Positions 50,247 to 59,331 of a DNA stretch of 64,000 bases are shown in pieces. Numbering within the stretch: position 1 is the stretch's first letter; the number at the start of each line of letters is the position of its first letter. The position numbers and the translations under genes are program-made. The DNA is taken from NCBI RefSeq assembly GCF_029543125.1, contig NZ_JARQWW010000002.1, positions 744,001 to 808,000 on the forward strand, given 5' to 3'. This stretch comes from Caulobacter segnis (lineage in GTDB: Bacteria; Pseudomonadota; Alphaproteobacteria; Caulobacterales; Caulobacteraceae). The notes beneath the pieces were generated by a model. It searched no databases. It was not told the DNA's origin and saw only the letters and a program-made list of their open reading frames with translations.

Positions 50247-52235
50247 ATGGCTGATCAAGCCTCTGGCGGTTCCGCGGATTCCGCCGCTTCGGCGACCTCG
50301 GCCGCCTCCCCGCGCAATAACGGTCACGACAGCCACGGCCCCAAGGGCCGGGCCTTCCTGGCGCTCGCTCTCGGCTCGGTCGGCGTCGTCTTCGGCGACA
50401 TCGGCACCAGCCCGCTCTACGCCTTCCGCGAAGCCCTGCACACGGCCGCCGCCGACGGTGTGACCCGCGGCGAGATTCTGGGCGTCGTGTCCCTGGCCCT
50501 GTGGGCTCTCATCCTCGTGGTGACGATCAAGTACGTCTTCTTCGTCATGCGCGCCGACAACAAGGGCGAGGGCGGGGTGCTGTCGCTCATGGCCCTGGCC
50601 CAGCGCGCCATCGGCAAGCGGACCACCACGGTCTTCGTCCTGGGCGTCATCGGCGCGGCGCTGTTCTATGGCGACGCGGTGATCACGCCGGCCATCTCCG
50701 TGCTCTCGGCGGTGGAGGGCCTGGGCACCATCCCGGCTTTGGAGGGCAAGATCAGCACCCAGTTGGTGATGCTGATCAGCGTCATCATCCTGGTGGGCCT
50801 GTTCATGGTGCAGAACCATGGCACGGCCAAGGTCGGCCGCTTCTTCGGCCCTGTCTGCGCGGTATGGTTCCTGACCATGTTCGGCCTGGGGGCCTATCGG
50901 TTCTTCGAGCATCCGGACGTGCTGATGGCGATCAGCCCGCACTATGCGGTGCTGTTCCTGGCCGAGCACGGCCTGGTGGGCTTCCTGGTGTTGGGCGCGG
51001 TGTTCCTGACCGTGACCGGCGCCGAGGCCCTGACCGCCGATATGGGCCATTTCGGCCGCTGGCCGATCCAGGCCTCCTGGCTGTTCTTCGTCCTGCCCTG
51101 CCTCGTGGTGAACTATCTGGGCCAGGGCGCCTTCGCCCTCGCCACGCTCGACCGGGTGGCCGCCGCCGGCGGGGTGTTCCCCAACGCCAACTGGTTCTTC
51201 GAGATGGCGCCGGACGCCATCCGTCTGCCCGTGGTGATCCTGTCGGTCCTGGCCACCATCGTCGCCTCGCAGGCGGTGATCACCGGCGCCTTCTCCCTGA
51301 CCCAGCAGGCGATCCAGCTGGGGCTGCTGCCGCGCATGGACGTGCGCCGCACCTCGGAGACCCAGTCCGGCCAGATCTTCGTGCCGCAGATCAACTGGCT
51401 GATCCTGATCGGGGTTCTGGCCGTGCTGGTCAGCTTCAAGACCTCGTCGGCCCTGGCCCACGCCTATGGCCTGGCGGTGACCGGCACCATGGTGGTCACC
51501 ACCCTGATGGCCTTCGTGGTCACCCGCCGCCTGTGGAAGTGGCCCCTGTGGCTGAGCCTGAGCTTCATCGGCCCGCTGCTGATGCTGGACTTCGCCTTCC
51601 TCAGCGCCAACGCCCTGCGCCTGTTCACCGGCGGCTGGCTGCCGCTGCTGATCGCCGGCGGCCTGTTCCTGGTGATGAGCACCTGGGTGCGCGGCGCGCA
51701 GATCCTCAGTGAGAAGACGCGCCGGGATTCGGTGCCGCTGGTCGACCTGATGGGCATCCTGTCGGCCCGGGCCCCGCACCGTGCGCCCGGCACGGCGATC
51801 TTCCTCACCGGCGATCCGGACATGACCCCCGTCGCCCTGATGCACAATCTCAAGCACAACAAGGTGCTGCACGAGAAGAATGTGATCCTGACGGTGAAGA
51901 CCGCAGAGACCCCGCGCGTGCGCGAGGAGGACCGGGTCCGCATCGAGAAGATCAATGACGACTTCAAGAAGCTGATCATCACCTACGGCTTCATGGAGAG
52001 CCCGAACGTGCCCAAGGCCCTGGGGCTGTGCCGCAAGCAGGGGCTGAAGTTCGACATCATGGCGACCAGCTTCTTCCTGGGCCGCCGCTCCCTGGTGCCG
52101 TCGGCCCAGTCGGGCATGCCGCTGTGGCAGGACCGCCTGTTCATCTTCCTGATGAAGAACGCGGCCAATCCCACCGACTTCTTCAAGATCCCCCCGGGCC
52201 GCGTGGTCGAGCTGGGCGCGCAGGTGACCGTCTGA
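50247..52235 (+). CDS. kup: KUP-family potassium uptake protein
   Basis: A 662-residue K+/H+ symporter with 12 membrane helices and a cytoplasmic C-terminal domain. The signature GSVGVVFGDIGTSPLYA follows a short hydrophilic start; DNKGEGGVLSLMALAQR and GAEALTADMGHFGRWPI are conserved. ATG 50247 has GGAGG six bases before it. The stop overlaps the next gene in TGATG. Divergent to an Rrf2 regulator. Confidence 0.96.
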   Translation: MADQASGGSADSAASATSAASPRNNGHDSHGPKGRAFLALALGSVGVVFGDIGTSPLYAFREALHTAAADGVTRGEILGVVSLALWALILVVTIKYVFFVMRADNKGEGGVLSLMALAQRAIGKRTTTVFVLGVIGAALFYGDAVITPAISVLSAVEGLGTIPALEGKISTQLVMLISVIILVGLFMVQNHGTAKVGRFFGPVCAVWFLTMFGLGAYRFFEHPDVLMAISPHYAVLFLAEHGLVGFLVLGAVFLTVTGAEALTADMGHFGRWPIQASWLFFVLPCLVVNYLGQGAFALATLDRVAAAGGVFPNANWFFEMAPDAIRLPVVILSVLATIVASQAVITGAFSLTQQAIQLGLLPRMDVRRTSETQSGQIFVPQINWLILIGVLAVLVSFKTSSALAHAYGLAVTGTMVVTTLMAFVVTRRLWKWPLWLSLSFIGPLLMLDFAFLSANALRLFTGGWLPLLIAGGLFLVMSTWVRGAQILSEKTRRDSVPLVDLMGILSARAPHRAPGTAIFLTGDPDMTPVALMHNLKHNKVLHEKNVILTVKTAETPRVREEDRVRIEKINDDFKKLIITYGFMESPNVPKALGLCRKQGLKFDIMATSFFLGRRSLVPSAQSGMPLWQDRLFIFLMKNAANPTDFFKIPPGRVVELGAQVTV

Positions 52236-52594
52236 TGGATACGCTGAACCTCATCGTCGACGGCTTCTGGATCGCCGCCCTGGCCATCATGGCCGGCGCG
52301 GCGCGCCAGGCCTACGCGCGCATCCTTCCGGACACCCAGGTGCCGATGCAGTTCGGTTTTGACGGGCAGCCTACCTGGCGGGCGCCCAAGCTGTTCGCCC
52401 TGGCGTTTCAGCCGGCCGCGGCGACGGTGGTGTGGCTGAGCATGGTGGCGGTGGGCCGGACCGGCAGCGATGAGGCGGCGCTCATGATGCTGGGCATGAA
52501 GGCCCTGTTCGCCCCGCTCCTGGCGCTGGTCAATCTCTGGTGGCTGCGCAAGGTGATCAAGATCCTGGGCGACGAAGGTCAGCTTAGGGGTTGA
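52235..52594 (+). CDS. DUF1648-like small membrane protein
   Basis: A 119-residue membrane protein with about three helices. The central VPMQFGFDGQPTWRAPK resembles the DUF1648 motif found in SdpI-type proteins. It overlaps the kup stop by TGATG, so it is translationally coupled to kup and may be an accessory to potassium uptake; this is inferred from the coupling only. Function unknown. Confidence 0.75.
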   Translation: MDTLNLIVDGFWIAALAIMAGAARQAYARILPDTQVPMQFGFDGQPTWRAPKLFALAFQPAAATVVWLSMVAVGRTGSDEAALMMLGMKALFAPLLALVNLWWLRKVIKILGDEGQLRG

Positions 52595-52663
52595 CCTTGA
52601 GCGTCCGGCGCCCTTGAACGCGCGCGACTTTCCGAAACACCCAAATCCAAGGACGCCGCGCCC

Positions 52664-53896
<1,233 letters not shown>

Positions 53897-53899
53897 GGT

Positions 53900-54103
53900 T
53901 CAGGCGCAGCGGTTGTAGGGATAGCGATCCCGGATCATCCGCTGGAAGAACCGACCCTTGGAGGGTGCGCGGACGAAGGCGTCCCGCACCCTTTGAGGCA
54001 CCCCGACATAGACATACTCGTCCCCGTCGATGAACCGCACGAACAGCTTGCCGTGCTCGGTTTCGTAGTCGATGGCGGAAATGGCGGTCGAGTCCACATG
54101 CAT
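53900..54103 (-). CDS. KTSC-domain protein
   Basis: A 67-residue single-domain protein of the KTSC family (small beta-rich fold of about 60 residues), with SAIDYETEHGKLFVRFIDG and YVYVGVPQRV. The function of such stand-alone KTSC proteins is unclear; they are often found beside nucleases or alone. I chose ATG 54103 since the domain begins there; an upstream in-frame extension has no homology. It converges with argG. Confidence 0.8.
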   Translation of the reverse strand: MHVDSTAISAIDYETEHGKLFVRFIDGDEYVYVGVPQRVRDAFVRAPSKGRFFQRMIRDRYPYNRCA

Positions 54104-54222
54104 GGGCGGAGCTCCATCTAACCCTGTTGCTACAACGCCTTGAGGCCCCGAAGGGGTTCCTGCGGCGCAGCTTTCGCGTTTTGACGTGAAGCATGACAGC
54201 ATCCCCCAAAAGGGAGGCTGAC

Positions 54223-54633
54223 ATGAATCAACCACACAACCTGATCGCCCTGGTGACTCTGCTGTCGCTGGTCCTGCTGGTCTGGAAGATCGCCAGGGTG
54301 GGCAAGGCGCGGGCCCGCTTCGGCGTCGAGGCGCCCGCCGTCACCGGCCATCCGGAGTTCGAGCGGCATTTCCGCGTCCAGATGAACATGATCGAGGGGC
54401 TGGTGGTCTTCCTGCCGTCCCTTTGGCTGTTCGCCATCTATTGGAACGACCTCATCGCCGCCGGCCTGGGCGCGCTCTTCCTCATCGGCCGCGTGGTCTA
54501 CATGCTGGCCTATGTGAAGGAGCCCAAGAGCCGAAGCCTGGGTTTCGGCCTGCAAGGCCTGGCGATGCTGGTGCTGCTGTTCGGCGCGCTCGCGGGAACG
54601 GTGCGGGCCCTGATGGTGACCGGCGGGGTCTAG
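54223..54633 (+). CDS. MAPEG-family membrane protein
   Basis: A 136-residue four-helix protein of the MAPEG family (membrane-associated eicosanoid and glutathione metabolism proteins). The motif FERHFRVQMNMIEGLVVFLPSLW is present, with the conserved Arg and Asn-Glu that bind glutathione in eukaryotic relatives. ATG 54223 has GGGAGG five bases upstream. Role in this organism unknown. Convergent with the RTX-like gene with a seven-base gap. Confidence 0.9.
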   Translation: MNQPHNLIALVTLLSLVLLVWKIARVGKARARFGVEAPAVTGHPEFERHFRVQMNMIEGLVVFLPSLWLFAIYWNDLIAAGLGALFLIGRVVYMLAYVKEPKSRSLGFGLQGLAMLVLLFGALAGTVRALMVTGGV

Positions 54634-54640
54634 CCGGGCT

Positions 54641-55936
54641 CTAGATGAACAGTTCGGCCGGAGAGACGGCGGCGGCGATGCCCATGATGAAGTCGCCGTC
54701 CGCCATCGGCGAGGCGACGTTTGTCACCGGTTCGCGGACATTGGCGGCCAGACGGGTGAAGCTCACCTCGCTGTCGCCCCCGAACAGGATGTGGACGTCC
54801 TCGCGCCCATCGCCGTCCAGGTCGAAGCCGATTCGGCGGCCGGCGATCGCGGCGCCGACGAAGCTGGCGGCCGGGTTGAAGCCGGACAGGTTCGCGAATT
54901 CGACGCTGACGATCTGAGGCGGGTTGGCGTCGTTGGCGAACACCAGCCGGTCGCCCTGGGCCTCGTTGTAATCGAGGATCACGCCCGCGCTGCGCGACGC
55001 AGCCGCGTCGTCGCCCTGCTTGCGCCAGTTGACGATGAAGGTGTCCGCGCCGTCGCCGCCGAAGGCCACCACGCGGTCGCCCATGATGATGACGTCGGCG
55101 CCGGCGCCGCCTTCGAAGTAGGTCTGGGTGTCAGCACCCTTGTCGCTGCCGGAACCATTGCCTTCGGCGCCGATCGTCGGCGGAGAGATGGGCGGTTCGC
55201 CGCCTCCGCCGACAGTCTCGCCGTCGACCTGCTCGTCCGGGGTCTGGGCGACGACGGGAATGACCGCCGGCTGCGGCGCGGCGAAGTCGGGCAGAGGCGC
55301 CGAGACGGCGGCAAGGCCAGTCGAGCTTGGCAGATAGGCCTGAAGCTGGATGATCTCGGCCGTCGGCTGCAGCGGCGCATGCGGCGCGGCCGGAGCGGCG
55401 AAGACGTGCAGCGGCGCGTCTTCCAGGGTCGGGATCGGCAGGTCGTCGCCAAGCAGGCCGGCGATCGGCTGGTGGGCGTCGCTGTGAACCGGCTCGAAGC
55501 GCGGGGCCATTTCAGCATGGACCGGCGTCGCGTCGGATGGATTGTCGTGCAGGGCCGCGCCGGCGATCAGGGTGAACGGCGCGTCGGTGGGCAGCGCGTC
55601 GGCCAGGATCGGCTGGACACGGCCGACGCGGGCCGGCGGGCGCTGCTGGATCAGGGTGGCGGCGGTGTAGACGTCGGGCGCCTCGCGCACCATGCCGTCA
55701 AACATCCGGTGGATGATCACCCGCCCGCCGATGCGGGCGATGTGCAGGACGACGTCTTCGTTGTCGTCGGTGGCCACGACCCAGGGGTCCCCGTCCTCGG
55801 TCGTGCCGAAGACAAGGTTCGAGCCTGTCCGATCCCCAGTCAGGGCGGCGGACATCTCCCGCAGCTGCGCGCGCTCGGCGACGGTCCAGTCACCGTTCGC
55901 CAGGCCGCGGCCCATGAATTTGAGGATCGTCGCCAA
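54641..55936 (-). CDS. RTX-like secreted protein candidate
   Basis: A 431-residue protein with a compact N-terminal domain (about 1-90, WTVAERAQLREM, GDPWVVATDD, VVLHIARIGGRVIIHRM) reminiscent of the opening found in other alphaproteobacterial type I secreted proteins, then a Pro/Ala-rich linker, and a C-terminal part with two RTX nonapeptides GGAGADVII (about 276) and GGDGADTFI (about 290), a DLDGDGRED calcium-type loop near 374, and an end SPAELFI. No Sec signal. The start is a TTG at 55936 with an AGGA ribosome site upstream. An XRE regulator lies 14 bases upstream, forming a pair. Confidence 0.8.
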   Translation of the reverse strand: MATILKFMGRGLANGDWTVAERAQLREMSAALTGDRTGSNLVFGTTEDGDPWVVATDDNEDVVLHIARIGGRVIIHRMFDGMVREAPDVYTAATLIQQRPPARVGRVQPILADALPTDAPFTLIAGAALHDNPSDATPVHAEMAPRFEPVHSDAHQPIAGLLGDDLPIPTLEDAPLHVFAAPAAPHAPLQPTAEIIQLQAYLPSSTGLAAVSAPLPDFAAPQPAVIPVVAQTPDEQVDGETVGGGGEPPISPPTIGAEGNGSGSDKGADTQTYFEGGAGADVIIMGDRVVAFGGDGADTFIVNWRKQGDDAAASRSAGVILDYNEAQGDRLVFANDANPPQIVSVEFANLSGFNPAASFVGAAIAGRRIGFDLDGDGREDVHILFGGDSEVSFTRLAANVREPVTNVASPMADGDFIMGIAAAVSPAELFI

Positions 55937-55950
55937 CCGCGAGGGTTCCT

Positions 55951-56289
55951 TTAGCCAGCCGCCTTTTCCCGCGTCATCTGGGCGCGGGGTTCATCCGTGA
56001 ACAGCAGGCGGTACAGCTCCGGTTCGTAATACCGCAGCAGGGTGCGCGCAAAACCTTTCGGATCCAGACCCAGGGCTTCCGCCCAGGCGGCCTGCATTTC
56101 GATCGGCACGCGGCCCAGCCCGCTCTCCACCTGCGAGATAAAGGTGTAATAGCGGAGGTTCACACGTTCCGCGAGCCCTGCCTGGGTCAATCCGGCGGAT
56201 TCCCGCGCGGTCTTGAGCCAGCGCCCGGCCTCCTGTCGGAGACTCTTGGTCTCGGCTGCTCGTGCTGGATCGACGGCCTGTCTGGGCAT
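55951..56289 (-). CDS. XRE-family helix-turn-helix regulator
   Basis: A 112-residue regulator. The HTH lies at about residues 24-80 with RESAGLTQAGLAERVNLRYYTFISQVESG; a basic N-terminus precedes it and a short acidic tail follows. ATG 56289 is chosen because residues upstream are not conserved. It lies 14 bases before the RTX-like gene, so the two form one transcript. The upstream region 56290-56641 contains a pair of inverted repeats and two hairpins that may be its binding sites. Target unknown. Confidence 0.88.
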   Translation of the reverse strand: MPRQAVDPARAAETKSLRQEAGRWLKTARESAGLTQAGLAERVNLRYYTFISQVESGLGRVPIEMQAAWAEALGLDPKGFARTLLRYYEPELYRLLFTDEPRAQMTREKAAG

Positions 56290-56357
56290 TTCACACCTGA
56301 TCTGACGGGGGCGGGAACGCGCGACACTTGCAAAAACCCCCTGGCCGCAGGGTATCC

Positions 56358-56366
56358 AGTTCTTAC
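56358..56366. promoter_or_regulatory. left half of a 9-base inverted repeat
   Basis: AGTTCTTAC, the perfect reverse complement of GTAAGAACT at 56427-56435, 69 bases from start to start. Both copies are next to TATCCAGT. A near palindrome CACAAGGCCTGTG lies between them at 56373-56385. Confidence 0.5.
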
Positions 56367-56415
56367 ACAACCCACAAGGCCTGTGTGATTGCGCGAAAAA
56401 GTCACGCTTCAGGAT

Positions 56416-56435
56416 TTACTTATCCAGTAAGAACT
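56416..56435. promoter_or_regulatory. right half repeat with local palindrome
   Basis: Contains TTACTTATCCAGTAA (56416-56430), a 15-base palindrome of TTACT and AGTAA arms around TATCC, and GTAAGAACT (56427-56435). The motif TATCCAGT also occurs at 56353-56360. It lies 126 to 147 bases upstream of the XRE start codon. Candidate operator. Confidence 0.45.
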
Positions 56436-56502
56436 ATATAGTGATCCTCGACATCGCCGTCGGCGCTTAGCGTATTGCCGGGCCGCGATGGTCATTCCTG
56501 GG

Positions 56503-56538
56503 GCCGCGGTTCCTCCACCCCATTCTGCGAACCGCGGC
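56503..56538. other. inverted repeat (10 bp arms)
   Basis: GCCGCGGTTC (56503-56512) and GAACCGCGGC (56529-56538) are perfect complements around a 16-base loop. Confidence 0.5.
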
Positions 56539-56541
56539 TCC

Positions 56542-56571
56542 GACGCCCGCCCCTCCCTCGGGGCGGGCGTC
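56542..56571. other. perfect 12-bp hairpin
   Basis: GACGCCCGCCCC (56542-56553) and GGGGCGGGCGTC (56560-56571) with loop TCCCTC. It stands in tandem with the hairpin at 56503 and 70 bases before the LysE gene. No T-run follows. Confidence 0.5.
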
Positions 56572-56641
56572 GCCCCCACCCTACCCAGCGCTACCCAAGA
56601 CGGCTCTTGACGCTCTTATCCGCTCAGCCGAAGGAGCGGTC

Positions 56642-57274
56642 ATGGCCCTTCCCGTCGATCCCGCCCGCTATGGCGCATTCTTGTCGGTGATGGCGGTGAT
56701 GGCCGCCACGCCGGGTCCCGCCAATCTGTTCGCCATCGCCAACGGGGCGGAGAAGGGCAAGGCCGCCGCCGTGATCGGGGCCATCGGCATGAACAGCGCC
56801 TCCCTCGTCTGGTTCGCCGCCGCGGCGCTGGGCCTGGGCGCCCTGGTCGCCGCCTTCCCGCAGGTCTTCCACCTGCTGACCCTGGCGGGCGCGGCCTATG
56901 TGGCGTGGCTGGGGGTCAAGTCGCTGCTCAAGGCCTGGAAGGACAAGGGCGAGCCGCAGGAGCAGGTGGAGGTCAAGACCGGCCGCTCCGCCTTCCGCGA
57001 CGGCTTCATGGTCCAGATCGCCAATCCCAAGGTCCTGCTGTTTTTCACCGCCGTCCTGCCGCCTTTCGTGGACGTGAACCGGCCGGTGGCGCCGCAGATG
57101 GCCATGTTCGCCGCGGCGGCGGTGACGATGGACATGATCAGCATGACCTCCTACGGCCTCGGCGGAGCGGCCTTGGCCGCGCGCATGACCGAGCCGAGGT
57201 TCCGCCGGATTTTCGCCGTCTTCGTCGGTGTTCTGCTGATTGCGGCCGCCGTGCTCATCTTCCAGCGCGGATAG
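56642..57274 (+). CDS. LysE/RhtB-family amino-acid exporter
   Basis: A 210-residue inner-membrane protein of the LysE/RhtB family with six helices and the conserved MAATPGPANLFAIANG near the start and FRDGFMVQIANPKVLLFF in the middle. The exported amino acid cannot be told. GGAG lies just before the ATG at 56642. Upstream lie two strong hairpins; downstream is a lipoprotein gene. Confidence 0.92.
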   Translation: MALPVDPARYGAFLSVMAVMAATPGPANLFAIANGAEKGKAAAVIGAIGMNSASLVWFAAAALGLGALVAAFPQVFHLLTLAGAAYVAWLGVKSLLKAWKDKGEPQEQVEVKTGRSAFRDGFMVQIANPKVLLFFTAVLPPFVDVNRPVAPQMAMFAAAAVTMDMISMTSYGLGGAALAARMTEPRFRRIFAVFVGVLLIAAAVLIFQRG

Positions 57275-57378
57275 CCCGTATCTGAAGGGCGGAATGGCTC
57301 GGGGCGGGCTTGCGCAACCAGCGCCGCTGCGCATGTGTTGTGAGTAGATCAGTACGCGCCTTTGGAGGACGCGAGCAT

Positions 57379-57954
57379 ATGAAGACCAAACCCATCGCCA
57401 TCGCCGGGCTTCTGGCGGCCGCCGCCACGGTTTCGGCCTGCGCCACCGCGACGCCGTATCAACCGGCGGTTCCGGGCCGCAGCAGCACCTCTGGCGGTTT
57501 CTCCGAAATGCGGATCGAGGCTGACCGCTTCCGGGTCAATTTCCAGGGCAACAGCCTGACCTCGCGCGACACCGTCGAGCGCTATCTGCTTTATCGCGCC
57601 GCCGAGCTGACCGTAGCCGAGGGCTATGACTGGTTCGAACTGGCCGACCGCAAGACGGACAAGACCAGCCGCACCTATATCGACCGCGACCCGTTCTATA
57701 ACCGTTGGGCCTACAGCTACTGGGCCCCGTCCTGGAGCTACTTCGGCCCGCGCATGGGCTGGCGCGCCTGGGATCCGTACTGGGGCGACCCGTTCTGGGC
57801 GGACCGCATGGACGTGCGCACCATCAACAAGTTCGAGGCCAGCGCCGAGATCGTTCTGCGCAAGGGCGCCAAGCCCGCCGACCGCAACGCCTTCGACGCC
57901 CGGGAGGTGATCGCCAACCTCGGCCCGTCGATCCAGCGGCCGACCTCGGAATAG
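57379..57954 (+). CDS. CC0125/CC1285-family lipoprotein
   Basis: A 191-residue lipoprotein. The signal peptide ends in the lipobox VSAC with Cys at residue 21; the mature part has RIEADRFRVNFQGNSLTSRDTVERYLLYRAAELT, written here only as the recognisable core FRVNFQGNSLTSRDTVE, and an aromatic WAYSYW segment. It matches the Caulobacter CC0125/CC1285 family, whose function is unknown; relatives are typical of this family of bacteria. GGAGGA lies about 9 bases upstream of ATG 57379. Confidence 0.85.
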   Translation: MKTKPIAIAGLLAAAATVSACATATPYQPAVPGRSSTSGGFSEMRIEADRFRVNFQGNSLTSRDTVERYLLYRAAELTVAEGYDWFELADRKTDKTSRTYIDRDPFYNRWAYSYWAPSWSYFGPRMGWRAWDPYWGDPFWADRMDVRTINKFEASAEIVLRKGAKPADRNAFDAREVIANLGPSIQRPTSE

Positions 57955-57962
57955 AAATGGAA

Positions 57963-57997
57963 AAGGCCGGTGGCTCCCCACCGGCCTTCTTCTTTTC
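57963..57997 (+). terminator. intrinsic terminator after the lipoprotein
   Basis: AAGGCCGGTGG (57963-57973) pairs with CCACCGGCCTT (57978-57988) around CTCC, followed by CTTCTTTTC. Perfect 11-base stem, eight bases after the stop. Confidence 0.88.
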
Positions 57998-58014
57998 GGG
58001 CCTGACGCCGTTGC

Positions 58015-58797
58015 TTAGCGCGGAGCCATGCGGATGCCGCCGTCGAGGCGGACGTCCTCGCCGTTGAAATAGCCGCACTCGATCATGGTCACGGCCAGCT
58101 GGGCGTATTCGTGCGGATGGCCCAGGCGCTTGGGGAACGGCACGGAGGCGGCCAGGGCGGCCTTCACGTTCTCGGGCGCGCCGTTCATCAGCGGGGTGTT
58201 GAAGATGCCCGGCAGGATGGTGTTGATCCGGATGCCGTCGTTCATCAGGTCGCGGGCGATCGGCAGCGTCATGCCGATGACGCCGCCCTTGGAGGCCGAA
58301 TAGGCCGCCTGGCCCACTTGGCCGTCCTCGCCCGCCACGCTGGCGGTGTTGACGATGGCGCCGCGTTCGCCGTCTTCCATGGGCTCCAGGTCCAGCATGC
58401 CTTTCGCCGACTTGGCGATGCAGCGGAAGGTGCCGACGAGATTGATCTGGATGATCTTGTCGAAGGCGTCGAGCGGGAAGTGCTTGGTCTCGCCCGTGGC
58501 CTTGTCGCGGCTGGCGGTCTTGATGGCGTTGCCGGTGCCGGCGCAGTTGACCAGGATCCGCTCCTGGCCGTGGGCGGCGCGGGCCTTCTCGAAGCCGGCG
58601 TCCACATCGGCGTCCGAGGTCACATTGACCTTGCAGAACACGCCGCCGATATCCTTGGCCACGGCCTCGCCCGCGGCCTCGTTCATGTCGAAGATGGCGA
58701 CCTTGACGCCCTTGGCCGCCAGGGCGCGGGCGGTGGCCTCGCCGAGGCCGGAGGCGGCGCCGGTGACGACGGCGGCGATGGTGTTGTCGAGCTTCAT
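58015..58797 (-). CDS. HSD17B10-type short-chain dehydrogenase
   Basis: A 260-residue SDR with the NAD motif VTGAASGLGEATA, NCAG in the third strand, the active-site Ser in NTASVAG and YSASK as catalytic Tyr-Lys. Sequence and layout (KHFPLDAFDKIIQINLVGTF, PGIFNTPLM) resemble the 3-hydroxyacyl-CoA or 2-methyl-3-hydroxybutyryl-CoA dehydrogenases of fatty acid and isoleucine breakdown. It stands alone, with no other beta-oxidation genes in the window, so the pathway is inferred. Start ATG 58797. Confidence 0.9.
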   Translation of the reverse strand: MKLDNTIAAVVTGAASGLGEATARALAAKGVKVAIFDMNEAAGEAVAKDIGGVFCKVNVTSDADVDAGFEKARAAHGQERILVNCAGTGNAIKTASRDKATGETKHFPLDAFDKIIQINLVGTFRCIAKSAKGMLDLEPMEDGERGAIVNTASVAGEDGQVGQAAYSASKGGVIGMTLPIARDLMNDGIRINTILPGIFNTPLMNGAPENVKAALAASVPFPKRLGHPHEYAQLAVTMIECGYFNGEDVRLDGGIRMAPR

Positions 58798-58863
58798 GGA
58801 CGTCTTCCCATTTCAGGCGTTCTGATGGACCGTTCGAGCGGCTTTGGAGGAACCCATACAAAG

Positions 58864-59265
58864 ATGAGCGCGCAAGCCAAGCCGTCACCCGACGTCAACC
58901 AGGCGTTGGATTCGTCAAAAGCCCTCGTTCCGGCCGTCGTCCGCGTAAATGAGCAGCGGGTGGCGCGTGGATTCTGGCCCAAGATCGCCCGCACCGCCGG
59001 CAAGATTCCGTTCGCCGCCGACGCCCTGGCGGTGTTCTGGGCCGCCCGTGATCCGGCCACGCCGAAGAAGGCCAAGGCCCTGATGCTGGCCGGGTTGGCC
59101 TATTTCGTCCTTCCGACGGACGCCATTCCCGACATTCTGGCGGGGGTCGGCTTCACCGACGACGCGGCGGTCATGGCGGCGATGATCGCCCTGGTCGGCC
59201 GCCACCTGAAGGCCAGCCATCGCCAGGCCGCCCGCGAATGGCTGGAGAAGAAGGGGCAAGGATAG
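58864..59265 (+). CDS. YkvA-family (DUF1232) membrane protein
   Basis: A 133-residue protein with one clear DUF1232 domain, LAGLAYFVLPTDAIPDILAGVGFTDD, which forms a short membrane-associated helical hairpin. The function is unknown. ATG 58864 has GGAGG at 58848-58852, 11 bases before it. It diverges from the SDR gene and precedes the MFS transporter by 66 bases. Confidence 0.85.
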   Translation: MSAQAKPSPDVNQALDSSKALVPAVVRVNEQRVARGFWPKIARTAGKIPFAADALAVFWAARDPATPKKAKALMLAGLAYFVLPTDAIPDILAGVGFTDDAAVMAAMIALVGRHLKASHRQAAREWLEKKGQG

Positions 59266-59331
59266 CAAGATCGACCCCTTGTCGCCGAACGGCGTGATGC
59301 TAGACCTCGACAAAACAAGCGGGGGAAACGC

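Larger units (their letters stand above)
56290..56641. other. 352-base gap between XRE gene and lysE
   Basis: No protein-coding gene is seen. The half nearest the XRE gene is AT-rich for this genome (about 56395-56445) and holds operator-like repeats. The half nearest the LysE gene holds two strong GC hairpins in tandem (56503-56538 and 56542-56571). No T-run follows them, so they need not terminate transcription. Confidence 0.6.

Noticed and set aside
54641-56289. Toxin-antitoxin interpretation of the XRE-RTX pair.
   Set aside because: The RTX-like protein is large and looks secreted, and the XRE gene has no antitoxin-like extension; a regulator and its target is simpler.
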